Assembly: GCF_015832195.1 (NCBI RefSeq)
Contig: NC_052016.1
Location: 80,314,547-80,378,546 of the forward strand
Source: Motacilla alba alba
Lineage: Eukaryota; Chordata; Aves; Passeriformes; Motacillidae
Reading direction: 5' to 3'
DNA: 64,000 bases
The notes under the pieces are model-generated. The model worked only from the letters and a program-made list of their open reading frames with translations. It made no database searches and had not been told where the DNA came from. The position numbers and the translations under genes were made by a program. The stretch's first letter is position 1, and each line of letters opens with the position of its first letter. Shown piece after piece: positions 39,531 to 49,510 of this stretch.

Positions 39531-39639
39531 AATTATCATTGCACACCCCCCACTACAGTAGGATTGGTAGTAGAATCATGAAAAAAAGATAAAATCTGTG
39601 TGTTGACATAAGGATAGTTAACTAATTGAACTAAAGGAA

Positions 39640-40075
39640 AAAATAACAATATCAGTAATAACAATCATAATCATAATCATAATATATATGAAAAAGAGAG
39701 AGAACGAGAGGAATAAAACACACTCAAAACAAGTGATGCACAACACAACTGTTCAGCACTTACTGATCAATGCCCAGCCTGTCCCTGAGCAGCAATTTAT
39801 GGATCCCAAACAACTCCCTCCAGTTTATATACTGATTTTTGTGGTATGGTATAACCCTTTTGCTGCTGCATGTCAGCTGTCCTGGCCATGCTCTCTCCTG
39901 GCTTCTTGTGCATCTCCTCACTGTCAGAGCATGGGAAACAGAAAATCTTGACTGAGGGTAAGCCATAACTGAAACATCAGTTTTCAATATGTTGCCAACA
40001 TTAATCTCGTACTAAACCTAAAATGCATCAGTTCACCGGCTACCAGGAAGAAAATTCATCCTATCCAGACACAAT
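39640..40075 (-). mobile_element. Solo LTR, avian ERVL-type family
   Basis: On the minus strand it starts close to "tgtgtctggataggatgaat" and ends in AT-rich trinucleotide and ATAATC repeats. Plus-strand text such as "caagtgatgcacaacacaac" and "actgatcaatgcccagcctg" matches this common bird LTR family, and a minus-strand TATA box lies at 39823-39831. It is the same family as the LTR at 18.85 kb in the same orientation. The distal end is shortened or diverged. No internal region adjoins. Confidence 0.75.
39823..39831 (-). promoter_or_regulatory. TATA box of the LTR
   Basis: Minus-strand AGTATATAA lies where the U3 TATA box sits in this LTR family, next to "actggaggg". Only the motif is seen; activity is unknown. 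Confidence 0.45.
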
Positions 40076-40114
40076 CAGGTCACTGCAAACCAAACCAATG
40101 AAATCAGATCATTC

Positions 40115-40412
40115 TCTGCAGTGTCCAGTGACAGGAGTCTCAAACTAAAACACATGAAAATCCACCTGAATACAAGATAACAATTTCTTACTGTGAGGGT
40201 GATCAATCCCCAGAACAAGCCATTCAGAGTAGTTGCTAACTCTCCATCCTTGGAGATACTCAGTACCAACCTGAAAATCATCATGGGCAACCTGCTCTAG
40301 CTGATTGTGTTTGAGCAACTGGTGTGGCAAGAGGGGCAAGTAGGTGTGTGTGGGCAAGAAGACCTGCAGGAGTGCTTTCCAATCTCAACCATTCTTGCTG
40401 TGAAACAAGGGC
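40115..40412 (+). mobile_element. CR1 LINE 3' end
   Basis: Plus-strand text "gtgtccagtgacaggagtc", "ttcttactgtgagggtgatc", "ctccatccttggagatactc" and "gggcaacctgctctagctga" follows the CR1 3' region. It ends with "caaccattcttgctgtga", a degenerate terminal octamer. The copy starts only about 40 bp past the edge of the oppositely oriented LTR. It is 5'-truncated. Confidence 0.85.
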
Positions 40413-43400
40413 TTAAGGATAGTCATAGCATGTCTTTCAACAATATTCCCTCTCACAAAGCACAATTTTTTCATCACAGCACACCAAGGGCACTACCCTC
40501 ATGCCTGAAAGAGTCAATGATTTCATCTTCCTTTCTTAATTGTTTTTCATCTCTTTTTTTTTTTTTTATCTTCTAAATGTCTTGTAAGCCATGTAGCATT
40601 TCAGCCTCTCTGTGTTGCTGTGTCTTTCTTTATATACTGTTGTTAAGGAGCTTGATGCAGTGTAAGTCACCTAGAACCTTCACTGACAGATACTGTGAAG
40701 AGAGATGAGAGTTTCTGCAGTACAGACAATGAGAAAAGAGGGAAACCTCCACTCTCCTTACATAACTTTTGAAGCCAGGAAGGGGAATTAAAAAACAAAC
40801 CCAACAGTCTTCCTGCAGTCTATTGTGAATTATTGTGGAACTGACATGAATGAAAATTATAGAAGGGAGCTTCAGATTATTGGTAGAAGGTTTTGGGGTT
40901 TTTTTATTACTCCTTCCACTTACCTTGTGGTTACTTTTCATATCATCTGTCACATTGCTTTACTTTCTCACAATATAAGATACCTCATATTTAGAAGCCC
41001 CAGCTTAAATTACTTTAACAAAACTTGTTTGGGGTTTTTCAAACTGCTAGTATGATCTCGATTTTATTTATATTTTCTAGAAGCTTTCATCATCTGTTGG
41101 TGATAACACATTAATATTGATACTTCGTGATGCTACATTTTCTAAAGTACTTAAAGTACATTATGCACATATTTTGATGAGTGCTACGTGAGGAGAGAAA
41201 AAGTTAAAAGCATAAAGCAAATATGTTCATGAAAATTCTAAAAATTGAGTTTGATCACTTAATTGATCGTCATTTGTTGCATTACTATGGAATAAATCAT
41301 TTTGCTAAGCCACTTACATCTATAAAAAGTATAATTTACTTGAATGTTGAATATTGTAAGTTTTAGGGTTTAGGTATTTATTTCAGACCCAAGTCATAAA
41401 GGCAAAGGAATTTACTGAAATAGACACAGTAATTTAACAGTAGAAATAAACTACATACAAAATGTATGGCTATTTAATGATGAATTGAAACATTGCTGTC
41501 TCTGCTACCATTTCATTTTTTTTTAAAGAGATATCAAAACATGTAGGAAATTTTTACATATAGTTGTAATCAAGATAACATTTTCTTTAAGAAGATAACA
41601 TTAAATATTTCAAAATTCAAAGTATTTTCTCCTTAAAATTATCAGTTGAATTTCAAACTTGGAATTTATTTTGTAGGACTGGCCAGTTTTTGTTGGGTTT
41701 TTTTTTCCCTAATGATGAAGTATCAAATATTTTTACCAAAAGTTTAGCAGAAAGGAGGCTCAGTGGAACAAATAATACCACTATATTTGTTTGCCTTTTA
41801 ATATTGTTAAAGATATTTTTAATTTTTGAGGGAATTCTGGCAACTTCTGAAGTAGGTCTTTGATTTTCTGAACCAAATTCCCGGGATACAAATGGCAATA
41901 GCTTACCTTGTTCTTTGCTTATACAAGTTAAACGTTCAAATATATTTTCATTTTCCCACTCTTCTAGGTAGGTATTCCTTAGAGCAGTGACATCTATGAC
42001 ACTAATTTTTCATGTGGTTTTCTTTATTCTCCCCTACCAGCAATAGTGTTTGGCTTCATCTATCCATTTATGCTGTTAAACAGTGAGATCTCAAAATATT
42101 TTTATCATTTGCTTTACTGACATAATTGTGAAATCTCATCACTCTTACCCCATATAGTTCTATAGAAAAAAGACTTGAAGACACTCAGGGAAGATGTTCA
42201 GCAATAACAAATTATATGCATATATAAAAGAAATAGAAACAGGTGAATGAAATACTAACATAGATTTCACTGATAAATCAGTTAAAAAAAAAAAGTAGCT
42301 GAAAAAAGCTGACTACTGACAGACAGCTTCGTGTATTTAAGAAATTGAGTCTTTTCTATTCCAGTATTTTTCTGCTGTAGTAAAATAATTTGAATTTGGT
42401 CTTTAGATAAAATGGTTCTAGTTCTCCAGGTAATGCTTAATTTACTGGAGAAATAAATCTTCCCAAAACCAAAATAGTGCCAAGTTCTAGGGCAAATTAT
42501 GTCTGAACAGCTTGTATCCAATTCCCACTATAGTTGCTTCTTTCACTACTTTTTTCCACTTTCTCAATCTCCATCAGATTGTATTAAATAGGGAGCTGTG
42601 GACAGCAGGCATTTAAATGTCAGATACAAACAGTAAAGATTCCTCCCGGACCACAGAGTCTTTTATGGTGGTGTTTTCTAGTTTAGTCTGTTGAAAAGCT
42701 ATCACATCATGGACAAGCCACTTACCTATTCTCCAGTTCTGTGCCTGTTACTGAAGCAAAGGCTTTTCAGTTTATTTCAGTGTGAATTTTGCCTCCATAG
42801 GAAAACAGGCTATAAAGCTTTGCTGATTACTTTATTTCTGACCCATACTTTTACCCATTTTCATACCCTGCCTCATACTTTTCAGATTTCATGATTGCTT
42901 TATGGAAACTTTGTTATTGATCATTCCTGTAGACAAACTATGTTTTCTTCTCCATAAAACATTTTCAAGCATCATCTGAGATTACATGTGTTTGTCTCTA
43001 AATGGTTACAGGCAAGAAATACAATGTCAAGATCTTTACTGAGAGAGTCATTATTTTTATTTATTTTCTGTAGCTACAATTATATCTTTGCTCTTTCCAG
43101 TGTAAACACGTTTCAAGAGTGTGTGTAAAACCCAGTATTGTCAAGCAAGATTTAAACCTGAAAAATATTTTAGTTATTTTTATATTTCTGTGAAAATAAG
43201 TTGCTTTCTTCTGTTTTGTGTTTTGGTTTCTATTTTCAAAATTTCTGAGATAAGGGGGAAAAAGACACTAATAATGAATAGAATTAAGTGTTCTAAAAAT
43301 AAAACCAAACCAACCTACCCCCCCACCCAAAACCCTCTAATTATATCTTTTGAATAAGTTTCACACAGCCTCTAAGGTTCTGAGCTACAGTTCAATGTCA

Positions 43401-43718
43401 AGTTTCCTGGAGCAGTCACAGGGTGAGACTACTACATTCTGCTAATTGTACCACATTAGGCATACTGTTAGTAGTATTAATAAGAGTGTTGAGCAATTCC
43501 TCTTGCCAGCTTGCACCCAAGGCAGAGAAATACCAGTGGACGTTAAAAGAGATCAACAGAAAACGTTTTTTCATTAGAAAATCACTGAAAGATTCTTCAT
43601 TTCTTAGTGGCAGAATGAAACAATGGAGATGACTCTGAGAATGTTAACACTGCTAATACAACCCGTAATTTTAATGCATATATAGTACAATTAAGACATC
43701 CTAAATAACAACTACAAC

Positions 43719-43781
<63 letters not shown>

Positions 43782-44308
43782 CACACCACTACTACTACTA
43801 ATGCTACAATTACTAGTACTACTAGTACTACTACTGCTACAAATATTTTGATGTCTGGGGCTAGTTCATTACAAAGGTTCAGGTTCATAATACATGTAAT
43901 ATTCTCTTTGTAGGTCCAAAAGGGAAAAAAACTCCTTACTAGACAGTAAGAAGTAAAATATAATATAATAAAAATAATAAATAAGATAATATAACATAAC
44001 ATATTAACTATAATATAATACTTAGACACATAAATTTAGGTGTCAACTATCTTTGCCTATGCAAATAAGCTATTTCTAAACTCCTCTTGCAGCAGATGAA
44101 GAATGGAAGTAGATTCAGTTGATCAAAATCCTCCTGCCGTAACAACTGACATCATCTGCATGGGGCTGTAAACTATTACACTGGATGTCAGAGAGATCAT
44201 CAATCTTCTGGACTGATGATTAGATTCCAGGTAAGATACCCTAGGATATTTCAAATATTATGTGAAGATTTCATGTGAGCAAATTAATCATATTTTAAAT
44301 AACAAAGA
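40413..44308. other. AT-rich DNA, no gene seen
   Basis: No gene recognised. It contains poly-T runs and the (AAT)n/(ACT)n microsatellite, listed separately. The 105-codon minus-strand frame ending at 43712 is largely translated microsatellite. Confidence 0.5.
43719..43841. repeat. Compound microsatellite (AAT)n then (ACT)n
   Basis: About 62 bp of uninterrupted AAT units (roughly 20 copies) to 43780 is followed, after a short CA-rich link, by imperfect ACT and TACTAG units to about 43841. The long pure AAT run suggests recent slippage and likely length polymorphism. Confidence 0.95.
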
Positions 44309-44310
44309 GC

Positions 44311-45395
44311 AAATCACAGAATCACAGAATGGTAAGGTTGGAAGGGACCACAGTAGGTCATCTAGGTCATCTGAGCCAACCTCCCTTTTCACCCTGGATC
44401 ATATGGCCCAGAACTGTGTACAGTTGAACATCTCCTTTGAGGGAGACCCACCAACCTCTCTGGGCGATCTGTTCCAGTGGGTGGTCACTCACCCAGTAAA
44501 GTTCTTCCTCATGCTTAGATGGAGGTTTCTCTGCACCAATTTCTGCCCATTGTCTCTTGTCCTATTGCATGCCATCATCAAGAAGATCCCAACCTTCCCC
44601 TTGACACCCTCCCTTCAGATATTTATTTAGACATTGCTGAGGTCCCTTCACAATCTTGGCATTCTCATGTCTTGAGAATGACTAGGCCCAGCTCCCTCAG
44701 CCTATCCTCAAGAAAAGATGCTCATAAGAGGGATGCTTCAGTCATCTTTGTTGCCCTCCACTGGACCCACTCTAGAAGCTCCAGGTGTCTCTTGTTCTGA
44801 GGAACCCAGAATTTGACACAGCACTCCAGACGAGCCCTCACTAGGGCTGAGTAGAGTGGCAGAATCACCTCTCTTAATCTGCTGGCAAAGTTCTTCCTAA
44901 AGTACACAAGAGCACCATTGTCCCTCTTGGCCACAAGGTCATACTCCTGCCTCACAGACAGCTTGTACATCCTTTTACCAGCATCCATGGATCGTTTTCA
45001 GCAGAGCTGTTTTCCAGCAGGCTGGCCCCCAGCTTATACTGGTGCATGGGGTTATTCTTCCCCAGATGCAGGACCTTGCATTTGCCTGTGTTGAATTTCA
45101 ATTCTTTTCTGCCCATCTCTCAAGAATGTTGAGGTCCCTCTGAAGGGCTGCACAGCCCTCTGGGCTATTGACCACTCCTCACAAGTTTGTGTCATCAGAG
45201 AACTCGCTGAGGAGGCATCTGTCCTTTCACCCAAGTCATTTATGGATAAGTTAAATGATACTGAACACCACTAGTGACAGGCTTCCAACACTGTGACACT
45301 GATTACAACCCCCTGATACCTGCAATTCAGCCAGTTTTCAATTCCCCTCACTCTCCAAACATCTAGTCCATAACATATATGGGATGCCTATGCTT
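44311..45395 (-). mobile_element. CR1 LINE fragment (late ORF2 to 3' end)
   Basis: It begins with "cacagaatcacagaatgg" and "ggttggaagggacc", the reverse complement of the CR1 3' end. The minus-strand frame at 44722-44988 contains "REVILPLYSALVRARLE" and "LLEWVQWRATKM", typical of the region after the CR1 reverse-transcriptase active site. The element runs over about 1.08 kb and is 5'-truncated. Frames are interrupted, so it is inactive. Its near-complete 3' end and moderate divergence suggest a younger insertion than most others here. Confidence 0.9.
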
Positions 45396-48160
45396 TTGTA
45401 GAATGGAAATCAGATGTCAGGTTGGTCATGAAGTTGGTGTCTACAGTGTATCAAACATTGTAAGGCATCGAGTTGCTATTATGACTGGTAAAGATCTAGG
45501 ACAACTAATTTCTTTAAGTATAGGAGTACAGTTCCATTCAAATTCCTGTACCTACTTATGTCTCCTTCAGCTGCTGATTCAGAAGGGCATGGGTCTCCAT
45601 AAACACTATCAATACTGAAAGCCTCATACAGATTCCTCAGATAACCAAGAGAGTTTCAAATTACACTACAAACCTTTCTTTGACAAATGAATTGATCTCA
45701 TAGTCAGTAAAGTCAATGGAGAGCTACACATTTGTTTTAAAATAGCTGTTTATTTTAGGGTGAGGTGAGTCAATTGAGTGTATTGATTAGCTCATCTCTA
45801 TGGGAGTTGACACAGCTAACTCACTTGAAGTCACTTAAATGGTATACACCAAGAGTCCATACAGTTATCTGCACCTAGGATCTTGATGTGTCCTAGGATA
45901 CACATTTTATGTTCACCAGTTGCATCAGGAAGGCAAAATTATCACAGATCCTGCGTCACATCTTTCATACCTACGCTGGTGCTCTAAATGTCTGGCATTA
46001 TTTGAGCTGTCATTAGATGCTTACATGTGGATGAGTGAAACAAATTCTTTAAGCTAACTCCCTTGCAACGTGTCTGCTATTTTTGGTCTCAAGATCTTCT
46101 TTTATGAAAAGTTCCTTTTTTACATTTGATAAGCTCTCCTTTCTTTTTTTTTTTTTTTTTTCTTTCTTTTCAGACCTTTTAAAATGCTTTCACTTAATTG
46201 TCCTCCGCTGGGAGGTTCTGCTTAAGTGAAAAGGGAACAGCAAGAGCAGGATTGCTCCATGAAATGAGTCAGAGGCAAGCCTTTTCACAACACAGGCAGG
46301 AACAGCAATCTTGCCCACAGAGGTATCATCCCTGAGCTTAAAAGAAACTCCAGGGCTTCCAGGCAAAAGGTATTTTCAGGTGAGACTAATGGCATGTAAG
46401 GCCTGTATATGTGAAGTGAGGTCTTTATAAGTGGACATAAGAATCAGAAGTTCCTGACAGCAACAATGAATAAATATTGCTCTATCTACTTTATCAAGAG
46501 TACACAAAATTAGATGCTTTTAGGGTAAAAATTTTTAAAAATTATTTAAGTGGAACAAATTATTTTTTTCACGTCTTGATTTATATTTGTAGATCAGTTT
46601 AGCTGAGTCTTTGGAAAAATCAGCTCTGATATTCAGAGTTTGAAATAATGACTCGTAATCTACTTTATCATTTCCCCACAAAATTTGGTGACTTTCTGGT
46701 AATTACAGTCGCTGTGTCATCTGTCAACTAAATATCTATGCAAGTTCCCTGTGTGTACTGGCAGAGAGACCAGGCAGACTACTCCAAATCAGCAAAAGAT
46801 GTATGCTCTTAGGCAACTACTTCATTAATTGAATACATAACTGGTACAATTGCACCTTAAGTAAGTCTCATATTGACATCCATTATTTCATACCTCTAAA
46901 TTGAAAATTATATTAATATGGAGCAAAAGTCATTCCACAAAATCATATTAAACCTCACTAATAACAGCTACATTCATTTATAGTTCCTATAATCTCCTTA
47001 CATTTTTATGAAGGTCTCATTTTCTTATGAATTGTGTTGTTCTTCATTTTTTCTTAGAAGAAACGACATCATGGAGGGGTATAGAAGCAGTAATTCTTCA
47101 TGAAAAACTAATTGGTTTCACTGAAAAATTCATTATCTTGAGATTTAATGGTCATTTTATGTATTTTTCTGAAACAAAAAGAAAGAGAAAACCAGGTAAA
47201 AGGTAAGTTTATGAGTCAGTTCAACCAAAATCTATTCTCCATGGGTATAATCAAGCATTGGAGCCTTGCAGCTTCCATTCTTGAAAGTTCCCAAGACCCA
47301 GAAGCAAAGAACTCTGAGAAACCTGCTCTGATCTGCTCTGATCTGAGAGGTGACTACTCAAGTTTTTCCTGGAAATCTGAAACCAATCAATTTTTAAATG
47401 TTTTGGGCATGATTTTTTTTTGCTGTTGTTGTTATGTTAGGGGTTTTTTTGATAAAATTATTTTTCAGCCCATATTTAACTTGTAAAAGTTTTATGTTTT
47501 CTAAATGTAATTTTTCTTTCATTTACATATATATAAATATTAAGGCTCTATTAGTTTTGCTTTTCGTGATATGGAAAATCTAGAAATTATCTATTCATCT
47601 CTGCTCTTCAGCTGTTTTGCACATTTCATAGGCAATAGTAAAAGCTTTCCAGAGTAATGACCTTTAGTTTGCAGTTCTTCCAGGTATAAAAATAAAAACA
47701 TTTGAAATAATATTTAATATGAAAGATAATTGAGTTCAATGAAGTACCTTGAGAGTGACATACACTATATGACATCTTTAAGTCAGAGTCCAGAGATGAA
47801 ATACCCAGTTGTGGTGTCGAAGTACATTTCTGAACTATTTTATTACTTCTAAGAACACAACAAGGATTCTCTCAGGTTTTTTTATGAGGGTATGTTGTAG
47901 AGAAAATAATGAAGAGGAATAAATAGGTGAAGGTGGAACCATGCTTTTAACAATTATCTAAGAAATTAAATTCGGACTAAAAATATATACTTTTTTAACA
48001 AAAGATCATCACTAAAATAACTGCCAATAACCCTTCTCATTGAAGATATGGAGGAGATAGGAACAAGATTACTGAAAAGATAGAAAACTAAATTAACCCT
48101 TTTACTATAATAGCATTTTTTAGTGTATGTGCTTTTTGCTTTCAAAGAAGAGCAATTATA
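45396..48160. other. Spacer; possible non-coding exon inside
   Basis: No protein gene seen. A less AT-rich segment at 46174-46379 is flanked by a strong polypyrimidine tract plus AG and by a good donor site, described in the findings. The rest is AT-rich with short unrecognised frames. Confidence 0.45.
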
Positions 48161-48162
48161 AG

Positions 48163-48690
48163 TGTACTGCATCTGGCTGGGATGGAGCCAGCTTCATGGG
48201 AGCCTGTATAGTTCTCTGGTCTTGGAGATGTGTCTAGAAAATTGAAAGTTGATAATACAGTAATATTTTGGCTATTATTGAATTATTTTTTCTCAAAGTT
48301 TTATGTTTTTCTCAGAGAGAAGGCTGGGGATGGGCAAGTTAGGAGGGGACAGAGCTGGGACTGTGACATGAAATTGTCTGAAGGGATGTTCCATAACATA
48401 TAATGCCATGCTCAGTGATAAAACCTAAAGCAAAGAAAGAAGAGGAAGTAGGGAGCAGGGTGTTCTCTCCCTGGGTGGCCATTGCTCAGAGACTGGCTAG
48501 GTATCTGTCTGAAGAATTGCCTGTCATTTCCTTCTTCCTTTTTTGTTTTGTTTTTTACTTTCCTTCATGCATTAACTGTCTTTGCATTAACTTATCAACT
48601 CAAAAGTTTTCTCACGTCCCGCAGGATGCAGTGAGCAAGGAGCTGTGTGGCTGCTTGACTGGCTTGGGTCAACCCATCACAATGAGGATA
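48163..48690 (+). mobile_element. Solo LTR, avian ERVL-type family (diverged)
   Basis: The start "ctggctgggatggagccag" is the known beginning of the family. Later come "agggatgttccataacatat", "attaactgtctttgcattaa" and "caactcaaaagttttctcac", and the end is "ggcttgggtcaacccatcac". The order matches a full LTR of about 525 bp. It is more diverged than the copy at 49.1 kb, with a weakened TATA region. No internal DNA adjoins it. Confidence 0.7.
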
Positions 48691-48747
48691 AAATTTAATT
48701 TTACAAACAATAATTATTCAAGGTTTTACTAATTATTTTCTGTTCTT

Positions 48748-48809
48748 AAAAAAAAAAAAAAAAAAAAAACAACAAAAAAACCCAACCCCCCCCCCAAAAA
48801 AAAACCCCT
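48748..48809. repeat. Poly-A followed by A/C-rich tract
   Basis: An A21 run is followed by CAACA-type units, a C10 run and further A and C. It lies shortly after the LTR ending near 48690. It belongs to the same low-complexity class as the tract at 1.7 kb. Confidence 0.9.
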
Positions 48810-48814
48810 AGCAA

Positions 48815-48890
48815 CATGCATATATACATATATATATTGGATATATGCATATGATGTACATGTGTATGTATATATAAATATGTATTTTTT
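48815..48890. repeat. AT/GT-rich alternating purine-pyrimidine stretch
   Basis: The sequence alternates ATAT, GCATAT, GTACAT and GTATAT with several self-complementary segments. It is low complexity without coding potential. Confidence 0.7.
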
Positions 48891-49109
48891 CCTATTAGTA
48901 TTTCCTAGAAATTATTCCCCCTTATTATTTCCTATAAAACTTAGAAGGAAAAATGCTGTTTCAAATACTGGCACGTATTTCTCTTTCATAATTGATGTTG
49001 CTTGGTACAAAATTTAGACTGATGAATTTTACGCTACATCTTTTGAGGCACTGATAATCTGTACAATAAGAGGCAAACTCGACTGGTTAAGATTGAGTTA
49101 ATGACACAC

Positions 49110-49510
49110 TGTGCTGGTTTGGACTGCTGCACAGTAAATTTTCATCACAATGGCTAGAATGGGTTGTGGTTTTGATTTTTGCTGAGCATGAGGCTAACAA
49201 TATAGAGATGCTTTTGTTATTGCTGAGCAGGGCTTGCACAGAGCCAAGGCCATTTCTGCTTTCCACACTGCCACACTGGTGAGAAAGTTGAGGTTGCGTG
49301 GGAGCTTGGGGCAGTCAGGACAGGAGACCCAAACTAATCAAAGGGATATTCCAGACCATATGACATCATGGTGAGTATATAAAGCTGGGGAGGAGAAGGA
49401 GTAAATGTGTGGGACCTTTGGAGTGATGATGTTTGTTTTCCCAAGCACTGTTACGTGTGATGGGGCCCAGCTCTCCTGGAGAAGGCTGAACACCTGGGAC
49501 TTCAGGTGTA
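49110..49510 (+). mobile_element. LTR of the ERVL-type family, truncated at its 3' end
   Basis: It starts TGTGCTGGTTTGG and continues through "gggatattccagaccatatg", a TATA box, and "ttttcccaagcactgttacg" up to "gaaggctgaacacctgg". These are successive parts of the common avian ERVL-type LTR. The last part, seen in the neighbouring copy as "attaactgtcttt", is missing, so the element is cut or diverged beyond about 49510. It lies 420 bp from another LTR of this family in the same orientation. Confidence 0.8.
49376..49382 (+). promoter_or_regulatory. LTR TATA box TATATAA with CRE-like site upstream
   Basis: TATATAA lies in the expected U3 position. TGACATCA at 49361-49368 just upstream differs by one base from the palindromic CREB/ATF element. 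Both are seen directly; function is inferred. Confidence 0.5.

Noticed and set aside
43712..44029. 105-codon minus-strand frame ending in a long Leu run
   Set aside because: The Leu run is the translated (AAT)n microsatellite; the rest is AT-rich low-complexity sequence.
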